Below, piece after piece: positions 23,439 to 37,000 of a stretch of DNA of 64,000 nucleotides. Each line of letters starts with the position of its first letter. The stretch's first letter is position 1. A model generated the notes under the pieces. The model made no database searches, was not told the origin of the DNA, and saw only the letters and a list, made by a program, of their open reading frames with translations. The position numbers and the translations under genes were made by a program. This stretch comes from Desmodesmus armatus (taxonomy: Eukaryota > Chlorophyta > Chlorophyceae > Sphaeropleales > Scenedesmaceae): the NCBI GenBank assembly GCA_007449985.2, contig VIIQ02000248.1, forward strand, positions 37,240-101,239. The letters are read 5' to 3'.

Positions 23439-23443
23439 TGTAA
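23439..23443 (+). terminator. Candidate TGTAA poly(A) signal for the RSH gene
   Basis: This chlorophyte-type poly(A) motif lies 229 bases downstream of the RSH stop codon, a typical distance. Confidence 0.5.
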
Positions 23444-26400
23444 GGATGCGGCGTATAATCAGCAGCACATGCGTGTGTGTGTTGGCTCTTCCATTGTGTC
23501 TGCTTTCAGCATGCTCAATAGCTGCTGTTGCTGCCTGCAGTGCTGCATGCGGATGTGTTTGCTGTGTCCTGGGCGAGATGTGTGGCGCAGCAGCATGCCA
23601 TGCGGTAGTCAAGATCAGAGCAGTCCTACTGCTCTGCTTTCCTCCTATGTCGTTTGGACTTGCATCACTCTCCCCTGGTGGTTGCTGTTGCCTTGCATGG
23701 CTTGCTGGTTACATGTCAGGTTGTTTGGCATGTTTTGGTGCCATTGCAAAGCACAGGGTCTGGTCCAACCTCTGGGAAGCTGGATTCAACAGCCTTTGTT
23801 GGACCCCCCTGGGTCAAGCCAACCCTTGGGTCAAGCTGACCCCATGATTGACTGTCAGGCTACCTGCAGCTGCCATAGCTCGCATGGACTGAGCCTGCAG
23901 TTGCATACGGCAAGCAGGTGTAGCGCTATTGTTTGTGCTGGGAGCGCGGATGTGCATGTTTGCGTTGGGTGTTGCGCCCACGCCTTGCTGGTGTGTGCGG
24001 TTATCGCTCTTGGGTGCGTGATGGTTATGCTGGGCTGGTTGGTAGCTCTCAAGGGTCAGCACAGCTGCTCTCGTGCATGGCTGCTGCGCATGTGGTGATT
24101 GGCTGGGGTCTGGCCGGATCAGGTGCTATCGCCCCTTGCCTCTTCCTGGGGCTGCAAGACATGCTGGGGCATGACTCCCACTGCAGCTGCTCCTGTCATG
24201 CACACCTTCCCTCGGAGGGTGTGTGGCTGTTCATGCTGTCTGCGGCATTGCCGCATTGCCATGTGTTGTCTCTACTTTCTGCTGTTGGCGTGCAATGTCG
24301 AATGCTGTTGGCGTGCAATGTCGACTGTGGACGGTGTTGCTTTTGGACAGCGGGGCTGCCTAAGCCCCTGCTGCCTGTATACTACTAGTGCTTTGCTCAA
24401 GGTTCTTACCGCTGATGTATCTCGCTGCTGTTTGCCGCCGCCCTTGCTGCAGCAAGCAAACCGGCTTGCGGTCGTTCCGTGTGGCTGCAGCAGCGGCACC
24501 AGCATGCGTGACGCTGCACGGGCGCTTGCCTGGTTGCATGCACATCTGGTGCTGCTGCTGCTTGTCGTGGTGGCGTGATTGCTCTGCTGTGGTGTTATCT
24601 GTGTGGGTGCCCAGCACCCAAGCTAGCAGCTGGTGTGTCTTGTGGGGAGCAGCAGTCGAGTGACATGTACTATACTCTGTCCTGGCAGGGTCTCCTTGCC
24701 AGGGTTGTGTCTTGGCGTGGGAAGGACGGGGGCTCTTCTGCAAGTGTGCGTCGACAGCCTTCGTGGGGCGTCACTGCTGCGAGTTATCACTGCCGAGCAT
24801 ATGCACCATGCAGGTTGTTAATGGGGGGCGTCAATGGGGTGCAGTGGGGAGAGAGGCGAGCCAGTCACCTGGTGAAGTGAGGGTATGTAGGTGGTGTGGC
24901 TGCGTGTTTGTGTGTGTCAACATTACATGCATGTGTCTACCCACCTGGCGTCCTCAATGTTGCGAATGTGACAGGGTTGTCCATCGTTCAGCTGACAGCG
25001 ACCGCGAGTGGGTATTTGTCAGCAATTAGTTGTTGGGGCCAAGTACCATATGCTTTGCAGGCCCAACTTTCTTACTTCTGGTGGGCTGTCGGCTGTCTGT
25101 GGTTGGCGAGTGCATGCACCATACTGGCAGGCAAGGTTCAAACGGCCTAGTCTTTCAGCTGTGGTCGCAGTTTGTGCACCAACTGGTTGACGTCCAGGTG
25201 GACAGATTGTGGATAGAGGGGTGCTACCATGTGATATGGTTTGACTTGTCTGGCAAGGGGGGGGGGGGGGCATGGGTATGCTGTATTCTATGACTTCTGG
25301 GCGGGGTGGTGGGGTGGTGAGTGCGGGTATCAGCTGCTCCTGACTGGGCGGGCAAAACGGCAACCTGCCGTAAGAAGGGATGCTGTCGTGTGGTGGCAAC
25401 ACTCTGGTGCCAGTTTGCGTGCTCAGCTACTTGTACCAACATGTCTTGCTTGTTTGTTTGTTTGAGGCGCTGGCGTGTCTTGGCCGCGTGCACCTCTCTT
25501 GTTCCTGCTTGTCGGGACTCTTGTCTCTTGCTCTACTTTCCCACCCTGTAGATAGTGCATTGTGAATGCCGTACAATCCACTGCTGTACTCCAGGCATTT
25601 GAGCAGCCGACCACATGTACCCTTATTCTATTGTGTGGCTGCAGGGGTTGTGTTTGCTGATTCTTGTGGGGGCTGTTTGTTGAAAGCCTGCCTGTTGACT
25701 GTACCTGTGACGATTGAGGCGACCCCACCAGTCAGCTGGGTGGAGGTGCTGGGTGGGCAAGATTGTGGGGGGCCCATGAGTGTGTTGAGGTGTGGTGGCC
25801 AGGTGCGAGGGGTGGCACAGGAACGGCACTGCATCCGTGCGTCCCATTGTGAAGAGTCGGCAGGAGGGCGACTGTACTTCAAGACAGAGTCGGTGTTTTT
25901 GTGCTCTTGCTGCTGTGGCGACAGCAATCAGGCAGATGCCTTTGGTGGGATGTGCTTGATGACTGCAATTGTTGTGCATCTTGCTTCTAGGTCGACAAAG
26001 GCCTTGTGTGTGTGCACGGTGTGCAGGTGTGTGCACCTTGTTTCGCCATGTGTGTGTGTTTGAAGGCATGCGTGTGTCTTCCTCTGCCAGCCCTCCCAGA
26101 CTGTCAGGCGCTGTGTGTTGCATTGCGTTGCAGTGCACAGTGTCGTTTGGTGCAGTGGGTGGGGCACAGCCAGATTGGGTCTCATCATCTGTTGAGCCTG
26201 TGTGGTGTGCGTGTTGTGCAGACGGCGTGTGTGATGCCGGTGCCTGTGTCCTGTGTCACAGAGGATCGCACTGGCTGATGTGCAATGCCACTGTGGGCGA
26301 GTGACGTCAGGCTTCGCCTGGGGGGATTGATCACACATGTGGGAGGGGTGGGGGGTCAGCAGGCATGGTTGCCTGCTGTTGTACAACATCTGCGCTTGTT

Positions 26401-27912
26401 GGGTGGTCCTGTGACATTTTGGATGGGACCCCAGCAGTGGTGTTGAAGCAGCAGCATATTGAAGCAGCAGCTTGATGACAGCTGGCTGGCCGGCAGTGAT
26501 GAATACCAACAGGCTGCAGCCAGCCGTATTTCGAATACTATCAGCGTTGAGAAGTTGCCACGGCAATTGTGTGGCTTGTCGGAGAGATGTTGCGCAAGCC
26601 AGCAGTTGTGTGAGGCTGGGTGCTGGTCGGGGGGGATCAAGGTGTTAAGTGCATGATGCATCTTGTTTGCTGTCTTGTGTGCATGCATGATTTTGCTTGC
26701 AGCCCTGCGGTGGCAATACGCACTGTGGTGGCACACAACAACAGTCGATAACGATCTTGTTGCAGCTGTTATGCCATGGTTCTATGCCATTCCTTGCATA
26801 CAGGTGTCTTATGATGCTGATTGCCCACTTGTGACCCCTGTCGCTAGACCTAGGTATGCGGCTGTTGCGCCGGTGGTGATATTGGACAGCAGCCAAGGCT
26901 TGCGCTGCTGCAATTGCAGCCTTGCCAGGCGTGTGGTTGCTTATTCACATTGTAAAAGATGGCTGAGAAATGCAGGTATGTTGGTCATGTTGATGGTTCA
27001 GCAAGCTGCGTCGGTTGCCATCGCTGGCAGCAGTGTGCCACTTGGGAGTTTGAGTACAAGCAAAAGCGACGAATGCCAGTCGGTGTTCACGTCTGCCACA
27101 CATCCACAAGCAACGCCCTTACAGCAATAGCAGACGCAAGGCAAGCCGCACAATAGCAGACGCAATCACAACCCACCGTCACTGCTGCTAAGCACACCCC
27201 AAAACAGCACATACAACACATGCCCAGCAACAGACCATCAGACAGTGTGACTATCCTCTCCCTTTGTTCTTTCACTTCCTCAATATCTCACTTGATCTTG
27301 TCACATGTGCAACAGCTGCAAATGTTTGAAACAGGTGCCAGTCACACAAGGTCACACGTTGGAGGAGGGCCAGCAACAGGGTGTCATAAGCCTGCACTGG
27401 GGCAGGGGTCGACCCCCCTCTCCTTTGCTGTGCTGACATCTTGTTGCTGCGCTGTTCTGCAGGTATGTTTCTTGTGCTTTTGCAGGCAGAATGTTGCTAT
27501 TGTTGACATCAGCCCAGCCCAGCTCAGCAGGAGGAACAGCCAGCATGACCCAGCACCAATGATCACAGTGGAGCTTTGATGCAACATCCAGCCCAGCAGG
27601 AGGGCAGCAACTGGCCAGGCACCTTCAGGTCACAGTGAGCCAAGGGTTGGGGGGCCCCGAAGCTCGTCTAGCCGCATTTGCACATGCATATGCATCACTT
27701 ACTACTTCTTTTCGTTGACAGACACGGCAGCTTCAGCCTCTGCGATCTTATTACAACAAGGCAAGCCGGCGCAATCGACTAACACACCAGCCTGCACTGG
27801 TACACACACAATGGTCTGCATCCAGCGTCAATGGTTGATGTCATCTCCAGCTTGCAGTGTAAGGGGACGCTGCCAGCTACACCATCTTTGCGGCGGTCTG
27901 ATTTTGGCTGGG

Positions 27913-27917
27913 TTACA
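27913..27917 (-). terminator. Candidate TGTAA poly(A) signal for MSH5
   Basis: TGTAA on the minus strand, 134 bases past the MSH5 stop codon. Assigned by motif and position only. Confidence 0.45.
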
Positions 27918-28050
27918 TTTAGCGCCCTCATTCAGGATCGTGATATGATCCTGTCTATGTTGACCGACCAATTGAACATGTTGGCCATGACGGCCTTCAA
28001 GCGCCCAGTTGAGCACCTGTCAGTCACATTGTGATGCAGCTACAGCCCCA

Positions 28051-31000
28051 CTAAGCCACCCCCGCCTCTTCCTTCACGACCGCTGACAGCAGCTGCTTGA
28101 CAGCGGCCTCACTCGATGCATCCAGTGCTGCCAGCTGGCGCAGCAGCTGCCAGCACACGTCGTCACGCTGCTCCAGCTCCCCTGCCTGCAGATGACACAC
28201 ACGTGTGTGCAGGTGACATATACGCGCAAGCAGGTGACACACAAGTGCATGCAGGTAACACACAAGCGCTTGCAGCATGCGCATGTTTGGACCTGGTAGT
28301 GGGCATCTGCTGGGCGGTTTCTCGTCATCAACAGAGATGGGATAGACTGCGAAAGCTGAACAGGACACAACAGGTAGCAGGCAGATGCCAGCAAATGTTT
28401 GAGCAGCACAGTGAGATCAACCCACATGTGCGCGCTGCACAGGTCAGCTGGGAGGTTGGAGACTAGCATGCGTGCTACATCCACACAACCCCCGGGCAAT
28501 GCAGCGGCACCTTGATGGCGTACAGCTTTCCTCAAGGGGGCATTGCAAAACTGAGCTGAGGGTAGCGCAGCCTTGTCATGATGCCCAGCACGCTGCCAGC
28601 GGCACAACGACTCTTATCGCCCCGCACCTGCAGCCTGTTGATGGGTAGCCCTGCCTCCTGCAACGCCAGCACCTCAGCAGCCCTCGTGAGCACCGCAGGC
28701 TCCACGCCACACAGCCGCGCACAGTGAAGCTGCAGCACAGCCAACACCATTCAGGATTGCACGCAGCGCAGAATGAAGTTGCAAACAACACAATGGCCGT
28801 ATTAGCACTGGTTCATGCTGATGGCATTGACGCTTGGGGGGGACACTCTCAACAACCACAGTGCAAGTAATGTATGTATTGGCCTGATGCGTAGTGCCCC
28901 TCGCTGAGCAACAAACCAGAGCTTTGCTCACCCCGTAGCTGGAGGCCACCACACCAGGCACCAGCTTGTACAGGAACACGTGCCACACAAGCAGACCGGT
29001 GCACAACAACACAGTGTTCCGCTTGCCCGGACCCCCAAGACCAAGTATCACCTCACCGGCCTAGCCCCCGTTCCCCCACGCCCCACCCCAGTTTGTAATA
29101 TTGCGACATGCATGATGCGGCTGAAGAAAGAGCTCAATGCTGTGCTCACCCCATCACTTGAGGCCACCAAACCGGGCTCAATGCACAATGCACAAGGCAT
29201 GCCACAATGCACATCTTCTGGAAAGGGGGGGGGGATGTAGGCTTCCTATGCACCCCTTCTGTTAACCTGCAAAACCCCTTGAGTAAGGCCCCTGGAGTTT
29301 CTGACGACGACATGCCACAATGCACAATGCTCTGCTCACCCCATAGCTTGAGGCCACCACACCAGGCACCAGCTTGTACAGGAACACATGATCTTCCTCC
29401 ACATCAACCACACCAGCCTGCCGCTCCTGCTGCAATCGTGTGCTGCCTGCTGCTGCTGAGCCGCCACCCGCATGGCCACCACTGCTGCTGCTGCCGCCAC
29501 CAACGAGCACTTGCATGGTGCAGAGCGACAGCTGCGGCGTTCGCGGCAAGATGCCTGCGGGCCCAAGGAAAGGGGGGTGGGGCTTTGGTTGATCAATCTG
29601 ACTTGCGCGGCGGCTGCTGACATCTCAACTTAGCAGGCTAAACCGAATGACTACCAACTGCTTATGACATCATGGCATACATAGCTACAACACGCATGCC
29701 TTTCCATCAGTTGCATCACTCATGTACTGCACTTCGGCAAAACAGCCACATCACTTACCTGGGTCTAGGAGTCCACTAAAGTGTGCACATGCCAGCAGCA
29801 GGGGCGGTGCATGCATTCCGCAAGTGCAAGCCAAGGCGTTGCCACTGACAACTCGACACCACATTGATTGACGATTGGCTGCGTTCGACCATTATGAACA
29901 TGCACAGTCACCCCACATGCATGCCGCCGCCAAAAGTATGATCACTTACCTGGGTCTAAGAGCTCGCTGAAGTGTGTGCATGCAAGCAGCAGGGGTGGGC
30001 TGGGCTGTGCCGCATAGTGCTGCAGCAGTGATGCCAGCAGGCCCACTCCATCTGCTGAGAGGGTGCCCTTGCCAAACTCATCAAGAAGCACCAGGGAGCG
30101 GCTGGTGGCACGCGCAAGCAGTTTGGACACCTGTGATCAAGTGTACAATGTACAAGGAGTACTGCCATGATTGAGCATACCGGGAACAGGAGGTCCAGTG
30201 CAATTACTGGTCAAAAGTTGTGAATCAAAAGGGATGCAGCCGCTGGTGGGTGAGACAGGAACGTAGCAGACTTAAGTTGAGGCTGCGAGCAGTAACGGCA
30301 ACATATGTCTCTCAAGAGGCTGGGATGACTAGGCCTGTTGCAGCTGCTGCGCTCACAGACCTGTGCCAAGTCTGCCATGAAGCTGCTGGTGTGTTGCACC
30401 ACTGACTCCATGCCAGGCAGGCGAGTCAGGATGCGGTCAGTCAAGCCGATCACAGCCGAGCGGGCAGGAACAAAGCTGCCAATGTGGGCCATGTAGACAA
30501 GCAGCGCTACCTGCAGCAGGACATGACAGGACAACCCTGCACGTCAGGCCAATGGCGGGTATTGCATGATGACAGCTTTCCAGGCAACATGAACAGTGCT
30601 TCCGGTGTAAGTTGTGACGGCCTGCAGCGCAACTTGCAGCAGCATCCAGCACACATCATGTGGCACAGCCACGCGTCAAGCGGATCACAGCCGAGCCGAC
30701 AGGAACAAAGCTGCCGACGTGGGCCATGTAGACAAGCAGTGCTACCTGCAGGGATGGGGTGATAGTGCAATGAAGTGGTATGGGGTTCAGGGACGCTCTC
30801 ATCAACCTGCAGCAGCGCAGCGCGTGCGCAGCCACACGGTAAATACGCCAGGCCCAACACCCAGTTTGTGTGAGTCAACCGTTGCGACAGAGCCTGTTCA
30901 CTCGCTACACCAGACCACTGAGGCCAGGGCTGGAGGCACAGCAGTCATGAACAGATTACACACTGCGCCTCTGCCGCATGCCTGGACCTATCTGCTTCAT

Positions 31001-34000
31001 AAACAATGATGATCAGAATGATACACTGACACGCTGACACACTGATGAGCAGCATTCCTGTACCCACCTGCTTCACATACACTTTTGAGCAGCAGGCCAG
31101 GACACAGCTGCTTATGAACAACGACACATCAACACACTGGAGAACAGCATTCCTGGACCCACCTGCTTCATGTACACAGACTTGCCAGATGCATTGGGCC
31201 CAGTGATCAGCAGCATACGGGGGCCGGCTGAGCTACCGCCACCATCACCACCACCACCGCCGCCGGTGTGACCTGCTGCTGCCGCCGGGGTGTGGGTGTG
31301 TAGCTGGCTGTCTCCTAGGGATGGGGCTGGTGCGCTGCTGTTGCCCAGCATCGTGTCATTGTCAATGAACCGTCCAGGAGCCAGGAGCTCACAAAGCGGG
31401 TGTCGGCCTGTATGTTTGCATCGGCAGAAAAGCATACAGGCGACACAAGTTGCAGGCTGATCCCTTACCAGTGAATGGCACGCTCAGATGTTTGCATTGG
31501 CACAAAAGAATACGAACGAAAACAAGTGACAGCCTGAGGCTGGTCCCACACCTCTGAATGGTATACAGCGCAACACGAGCAAGGCAGGATCAAACCTGTA
31601 GCTGCAAAGGAGCGAACCGGAACCGCGGTGCGCATACTACGTACCTCCCTCAATGCGGATGACGCTGTCAGTGACCAGCTGTGGCCTGCAGTAGCCCAGC
31701 TCCCGTGCTGCTGCTGCTAGGCCGCACAGGCAGTCCAGCTCTGCCACTGCAGCAGACGCAGCCGTCAGAGCCGGGCCAAACTGCAGCAGGCGCCTGATCA
31801 GCTCCGTGCAGATGCTGGCCTGCGTGGGTGAGTTTTGAACGTTCAACACAGGGGTTGGTTCAGCAAGTTCGCAAACGATTGCACCATGCATCAGATCATG
31901 GTGTGTGTGGGGGTTGGGGGGGGGTGGGGGGGGGGGTGGCAGGGGGGGGGGGTGGGGGAGGGCAGGCACTGGCCCACCGATAGTAGGGCAGACAACAGCA
32001 CGATACGTGCCCAGCAATGCTCGCCTCCAGGGTTTTGTGCCCTGTGCTGGCTGCATTGCCGTGCAAAGCACAACTTCTTCAAATTGCTAGAGGCTAGAAG
32101 CAATGCTATATGCCACTTTCAATTTTTAATGTATGGATGACGCATCCAGGATGAGCAATGGCATGCGTACCAGCCTGCAGACCCCATGCAGCCGGAGGCC
32201 TCACCTCGAGGTCCTGTATCCTGTGCTGCAGGTCGCCATACTGTGCGTTGAGCTGCTGCACGCCGTCAGAGGAGTAGTAGGCGCAGCCCTGTCCAGCTCC
32301 ACCCCCGCTGTCCTCTGCTGCTGCGCCGGATGTCCATCCTCACCCATGAATGCCAGACTGTAGTCTGGCAGCAGCTCGAGCACTTCCTCGGCTAGCTTGC
32401 CGCCAGTGATGCATATCATGAAGCCTACCTGTGATGGGGGGCAATGGGGGAGAAGATAAGACGGCAGAGATGCAAACCTGAGTTGACACAGTTGTTGGGG
32501 CCAGCTACACAGATTCTGTTGTTCTACAAGCTGTAGTGCTTTTAAAGCCATACGCCAGCAGAGCAAGGTGAGAGATGGCATCATAATGCACAGGAAAACA
32601 GCAACCAGGCCGTAGCCCTTCAGCCACTGACCTGTGGGATGTACACGACGCTCCAGAGCTGCTTGCTGTGGCGGCGAGCAACTTGCGGAGGCACGCGCGC
32701 CAGCTCCTGCTCAATATACTACAGTGCGCACAAGGCAGCGGGGCAGGGAAGGAGTGTCGGGCTATGTTGGAAGCCCAGCAAGCACAGACGATTAGCATTG
32801 CCGCGGAGACAACCACATTGCTAATGCGGCATAGCAAAGCTGGGCGTCGGAAGTCGGCGGTGGCACCCGTTGCGCAAGGTTTGGATGACGGGCGTGTCTG
32901 TATCTGATTTGGACCGTGGCGTTTTCGACAGGTGTTTCAACGGACCCTGCGCAAATCGTCGGGTCCTTGAAAATCGGGGTTGTTAGGTCGACGCAGCTGA
33001 CACCTTACGTCTGCCTCGTCGCTGCAACACAAGTTATACCGTTGAAGCCACCATCAATACCTACAATTTGATAATAATTTATGCTCATTCACGCCGAAAA
33101 CGTCGCTACTGACACAGCTACTGTTGTCCAGTGACTGCCGAAACGTTCCGACTCTATTGCACCACTATCGTACAGAGGTGTCGCCCCCATCTTAGTTGCA
33201 CTAGTGTCATCTTCAAGTAGAGAGGCCCTCATGTGGTCTGCGGACAGCATATCAGCTTTGGCAGCGATCGTTTTCATGCTCGGATGTCAGCTGCTGCTGG
33301 CCAGGTTTTTGCGCCTGCCAATCAGCCACAGCCGTACCGCAAGAGCTCTAGGGGGCCTTGTAGTGGCAGCACTACTCCTCTTCTACACACCCTCAATCTA
33401 TGCCACGAAGTCTCAGCCCTTTGCTGTCAGCCTAGCTGCCAGCTGCATCTTGTCAGCATGGAGCATCCTGCACCTGACTTTGCTGGAGCCTGTCGCCATG
33501 CAGCCCTCATGCTGGCTGTGGCCTTACTGCCTGTGCTGCACATGGCAAGAGGCGTGAAGAAGGCCTACCGCAAGTTTCAGCTGCAGCGTTCCCACCCTGG
33601 CGCAAGCAAGTCAGCGGTAAGCAAGCCAGTAGTAGTTGTGGACGCCGCTGTGGACGGCGTCACGGCTGGAAGCTGCAGAGACGGCGTCTGCGCCGACATA
33701 ACAAGCGCGCATCTGGCGCAGCTGCGCACAGTACTCGGTGCAGCAAAGGAGCTTGTGCTGGTGTGTGTGGCGTGTGATGTTGGGCTCGCCTTGCTTTGTG
33801 CTTGCACTGCAATCTGCCAGAGCCCTGATAACGGCACCAGCTTGCTTCGTGTGCATAGCTTCAGCCAGTACATGATGCACGGTGTGGTTGCCTTGTCAGC
33901 AATCCTGCTGCTTGGCGGGGTGATGGACATTATCTACTGCTGGGCTATGTTGCTGCTGACCGTAGCTGCAGTGGTGCTGCCAAGAAGCATCCGAGACGTG

Positions 34001-37000
34001 CCGGATCAGTTTCCCAGGCATGCATTTGTCAGGCCCTTGTTAGCTACCAGTGTCCGAGACTTCTGGAGCTTCCGCTGGCACCAGTTCTTCCGGTTTTATT
34101 TCGAGGGTTTGGGCCGTGCTGCTGTTGACGCAGTGCTGCCGTCTACAAGTGTTCCCTTTGTCATCCGCACGACTCTGTACACCCTCATGGCATTTGGCAT
34201 GAGTGGCGTGCTGCACGAGTATCTAAGCTGGGCGACGACTGGCCGGGCAACAGGCCTGTTCATGGCATGGTCTGCGATTCAGTTTGTTGGGGTGGTCTTG
34301 GAAGCAGTATGCAGCCGTGCATTCAAGGCTGCTGCGCATGCAATCCCCCTGCGCCGCAGGGGGTGTGCAGTAATGCAGCTGCTGGGGGTGAATGCACATT
34401 GCAGGTCGCTGTTGGGTCTGGGTGTTGGCCTCCTGTCAGCCCCACTGTTTGTTGAGCCGCTGAGAATGCTTGACTTCTACGCCCGCTGCACAATGTACCC
34501 ATTTGGGTGCACGTCACGCCCCTTCTCATGTCCTGGGTGGTGGGGCTGCTGTCAGGCAGCTGTGTCGTCCCTCTGTGAGCCTTTCTGACCATAGTTTGAT
34601 TCGAGTTGTGAGTTGCATCGCAGCCAGTGCATGACGACCCGGTCAGCCTCCTACTTTGCTTGGTTGCAGCAGGGCTGACTTACTTGCAAATGCCTTTCCG
34701 ACTGTATATGTCCGTTCTGTGCCTTTCTGTGACGGGTGTAACAACAGTGACTAATAGCACGCACGCACACCTGTGATGAGGATGTCAAGCAGTTGGTCAA
34801 CCGTTGCCTTGTGTGACGAGTGTAACAAGGCCTAATCAGCAAGCACACCTGTGTGAGGATGTCAGGCAGTTGGTCCACCGTTGTGCGCAGAATGTCAGAA
34901 GGTCATTTGCATCCATAGATGATCAACATATAGATTTCAACAGCGGGCCGCAGTTTAGAGACGCACTGTGTGAGGATGTCAGCAGTTGATCCACGGTTGC
35001 CCGCAGGTCATCCAGTGGTGCGCACACCCCTGACTGCACCAGGCAGCCCTCCAGTGAGCAGGTCAGGTCCAGCACATCTGCTATCATGCAGCAGCCTGCG
35101 GGACAGGGAAGATCCAGGGTATGAACACTCAAACCATGGTTTACTTGCCTGTTTCTGCATAATGGACCCGCTGGCTCAAGACCAGCCTGTGAGTTTGTAC
35201 TACACTGGACAGTGACCGTGACTTGAATGTTGTTGCGCCTCAGTTGGGCCATGCACTGACACACCGCTTGCCCCTGAACAACTGCACAGAATCATACAAT
35301 CCAGGATCCAGCACGAAAGCGGGAGGACAGGGCCAGCTAGCGCGAAAAAGCAGCAGCCACAGACTCACATGCGGACAGCTCCGACCCAATGCATTGCAGC
35401 AGCTTCTGTGTGATGTGCAGCGCATCCCATGGCCCTGCTGGCGGCAGGCCGCTGCACTGCTGCCTCCCCATGCACTTCCTCTGCTGGGCCTCCCTGCAGG
35501 CAAAGACCCAGGACATGCAGTCAGGCGTCAATTGTGCGCATCCAAACACATTATTTTTCATCATCGCTACTTGCTGGTGGCAGGCCGGCTGCACTGCTGC
35601 CTCCCCATGCACCTCCTCTGCTGGGCCGCCTGCAGGCAAGGACCCAGGACACGCAGTCAGGCGTCAGTTGTGTGCATCCAAACACATTATGTTGCATCAT
35701 CGCTACTTGCTGGCGGCAGGCTGCACTGCTGCCTCCCCATGCACCTCCTCTGCTGGGCCTCCCTGCAGGCAAGGACCCAGCACGCATAGGCAGGCGTCAG
35801 TTGCGTACTTCAAGAAGCATGATTTGACAATTGCTACCACCTGAAGGAAGGCTCGTTAGTGCTACAGCAGCGCACTGTCACATCCTGCTCGCCCGCACAC
35901 ACAACTCCTTCACTGGTTGGTAGGGGGGTGTTACTAGTAATGTGGTTACTACTAGTAACCCCACTGCTAACTACCCTGCTAGGGTGGTTACTAGTAGGGT
36001 AGTTACCAGTAGACCATCCACTACCTGCTGAACCCATTTTACCTGTCCTCCAAGAAGGCATCAATGCATTTGCAGCTATACCCCGCACCTTGCGCTGTGC
36101 CAGGCGCCCCAAAGGCCCCACCCGGCCTCCTGCTGCTGCCAGGTGGACCAGTGGGTGTGCGGAACATGCCTCCTGCAGGCCTCCGGCCCGAGGGGGGCTG
36201 CTTGCCGCTGCTGCCGTAAGCAGCAGGGTCTGTGCCGTCATCGTGTTGGAAGAAGCTCCCGCCTGCAGCCTCAGCAGCCTCGGCATCATCAAACAGCCAG
36301 CCGGCTGCCGCCCCTGGTGTGCAACATACACATAATGGTCAACATACAAAGGAAGCTTTGACTGGCATCAAGTATTTCAGTGCTGTGGCTCAACGTCGGC
36401 GTTCACAGAAGATAGCTCAAAGCACAATGTGTGAGCAGTGTAGCTTGAGATATTGACCGTTGATGTGTGTGACAGTGTCAGGTCTGCCAACCTGAAGGTC
36501 CGTGTGAGCTTTGAGTACTCTCCGTCTATGCTTGGCAACGCTCTCTTCTCCGTGTCAACCTGTTTTTGTTCTGGCTTTGCGGGACGGTCGCCATCCTGAT
36601 TCCTACCCAACCACCCCAGCACCCGGGTAAAGCTGGCAAATCAATGACCCGCCCACCTGCCCAGGTGTCATTGCTTGTGAGATTCAACCTTTCACAACCC
36701 CAGCCCACCTGCTGCTGCTCCATGAAGTCTGCCCCATCAGGCCCTCCAGCTGCCGCTGCAGTCTCCATCCCTTGCCATCCGTCACTCGCAGCCCCAGCCG
36801 CTGCAGCTGCCGCAGCCTCTGCCCTGGGCGCAAGGGCCGCCACTGCTGCCCTCAAGAGCATGACCTGCTTGATGCTGTCGTGCAGCTGCTTGAATGCTGG
36901 CAGCTGAGGGCGGGCCTGGGAGAGGCGCAGGCGAGCCACTAGGCGGGGCAGGTCCTGGAGCTGCAGGTGTGTCAAACAGACATTCCAGCAAGAAGGCAGT

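Larger units (their letters stand above)
23211..28050. other. 4.8-kb gene-free convergent region, G/T-rich on the plus strand
   Basis: Despite many short open frames, I found no conserved motif, splice pattern or protein-like frame. The plus strand is strikingly G/T-rich (TGTG and GTTG runs) from about 23.2 to 26.4 kb. A 20-base direct duplication sits at about 24286-24325, and a run of about 13 G begins near 25257. The 27.7-28.0 kb end holds a short frame (67 residues, 27831-28034) that cannot be supported. It may contain long 3' UTRs, a non-coding transcript or a decayed element. Confidence 0.5.

Noticed and set aside
27831..28034. Plus-strand frame ending RDMILSMLTDQLNMLAMTAF
   Set aside because: It is protein-like for a short stretch, but only 67 residues with no upstream exon found; it overlaps the expected MSH5 3' end.
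32260..32330. A 23-base GT-AG intron explaining the MSH5 frame change
   Set aside because: It would fit the phase but is far below normal spliceosomal intron size; one missing G in a G5 run explains it better.
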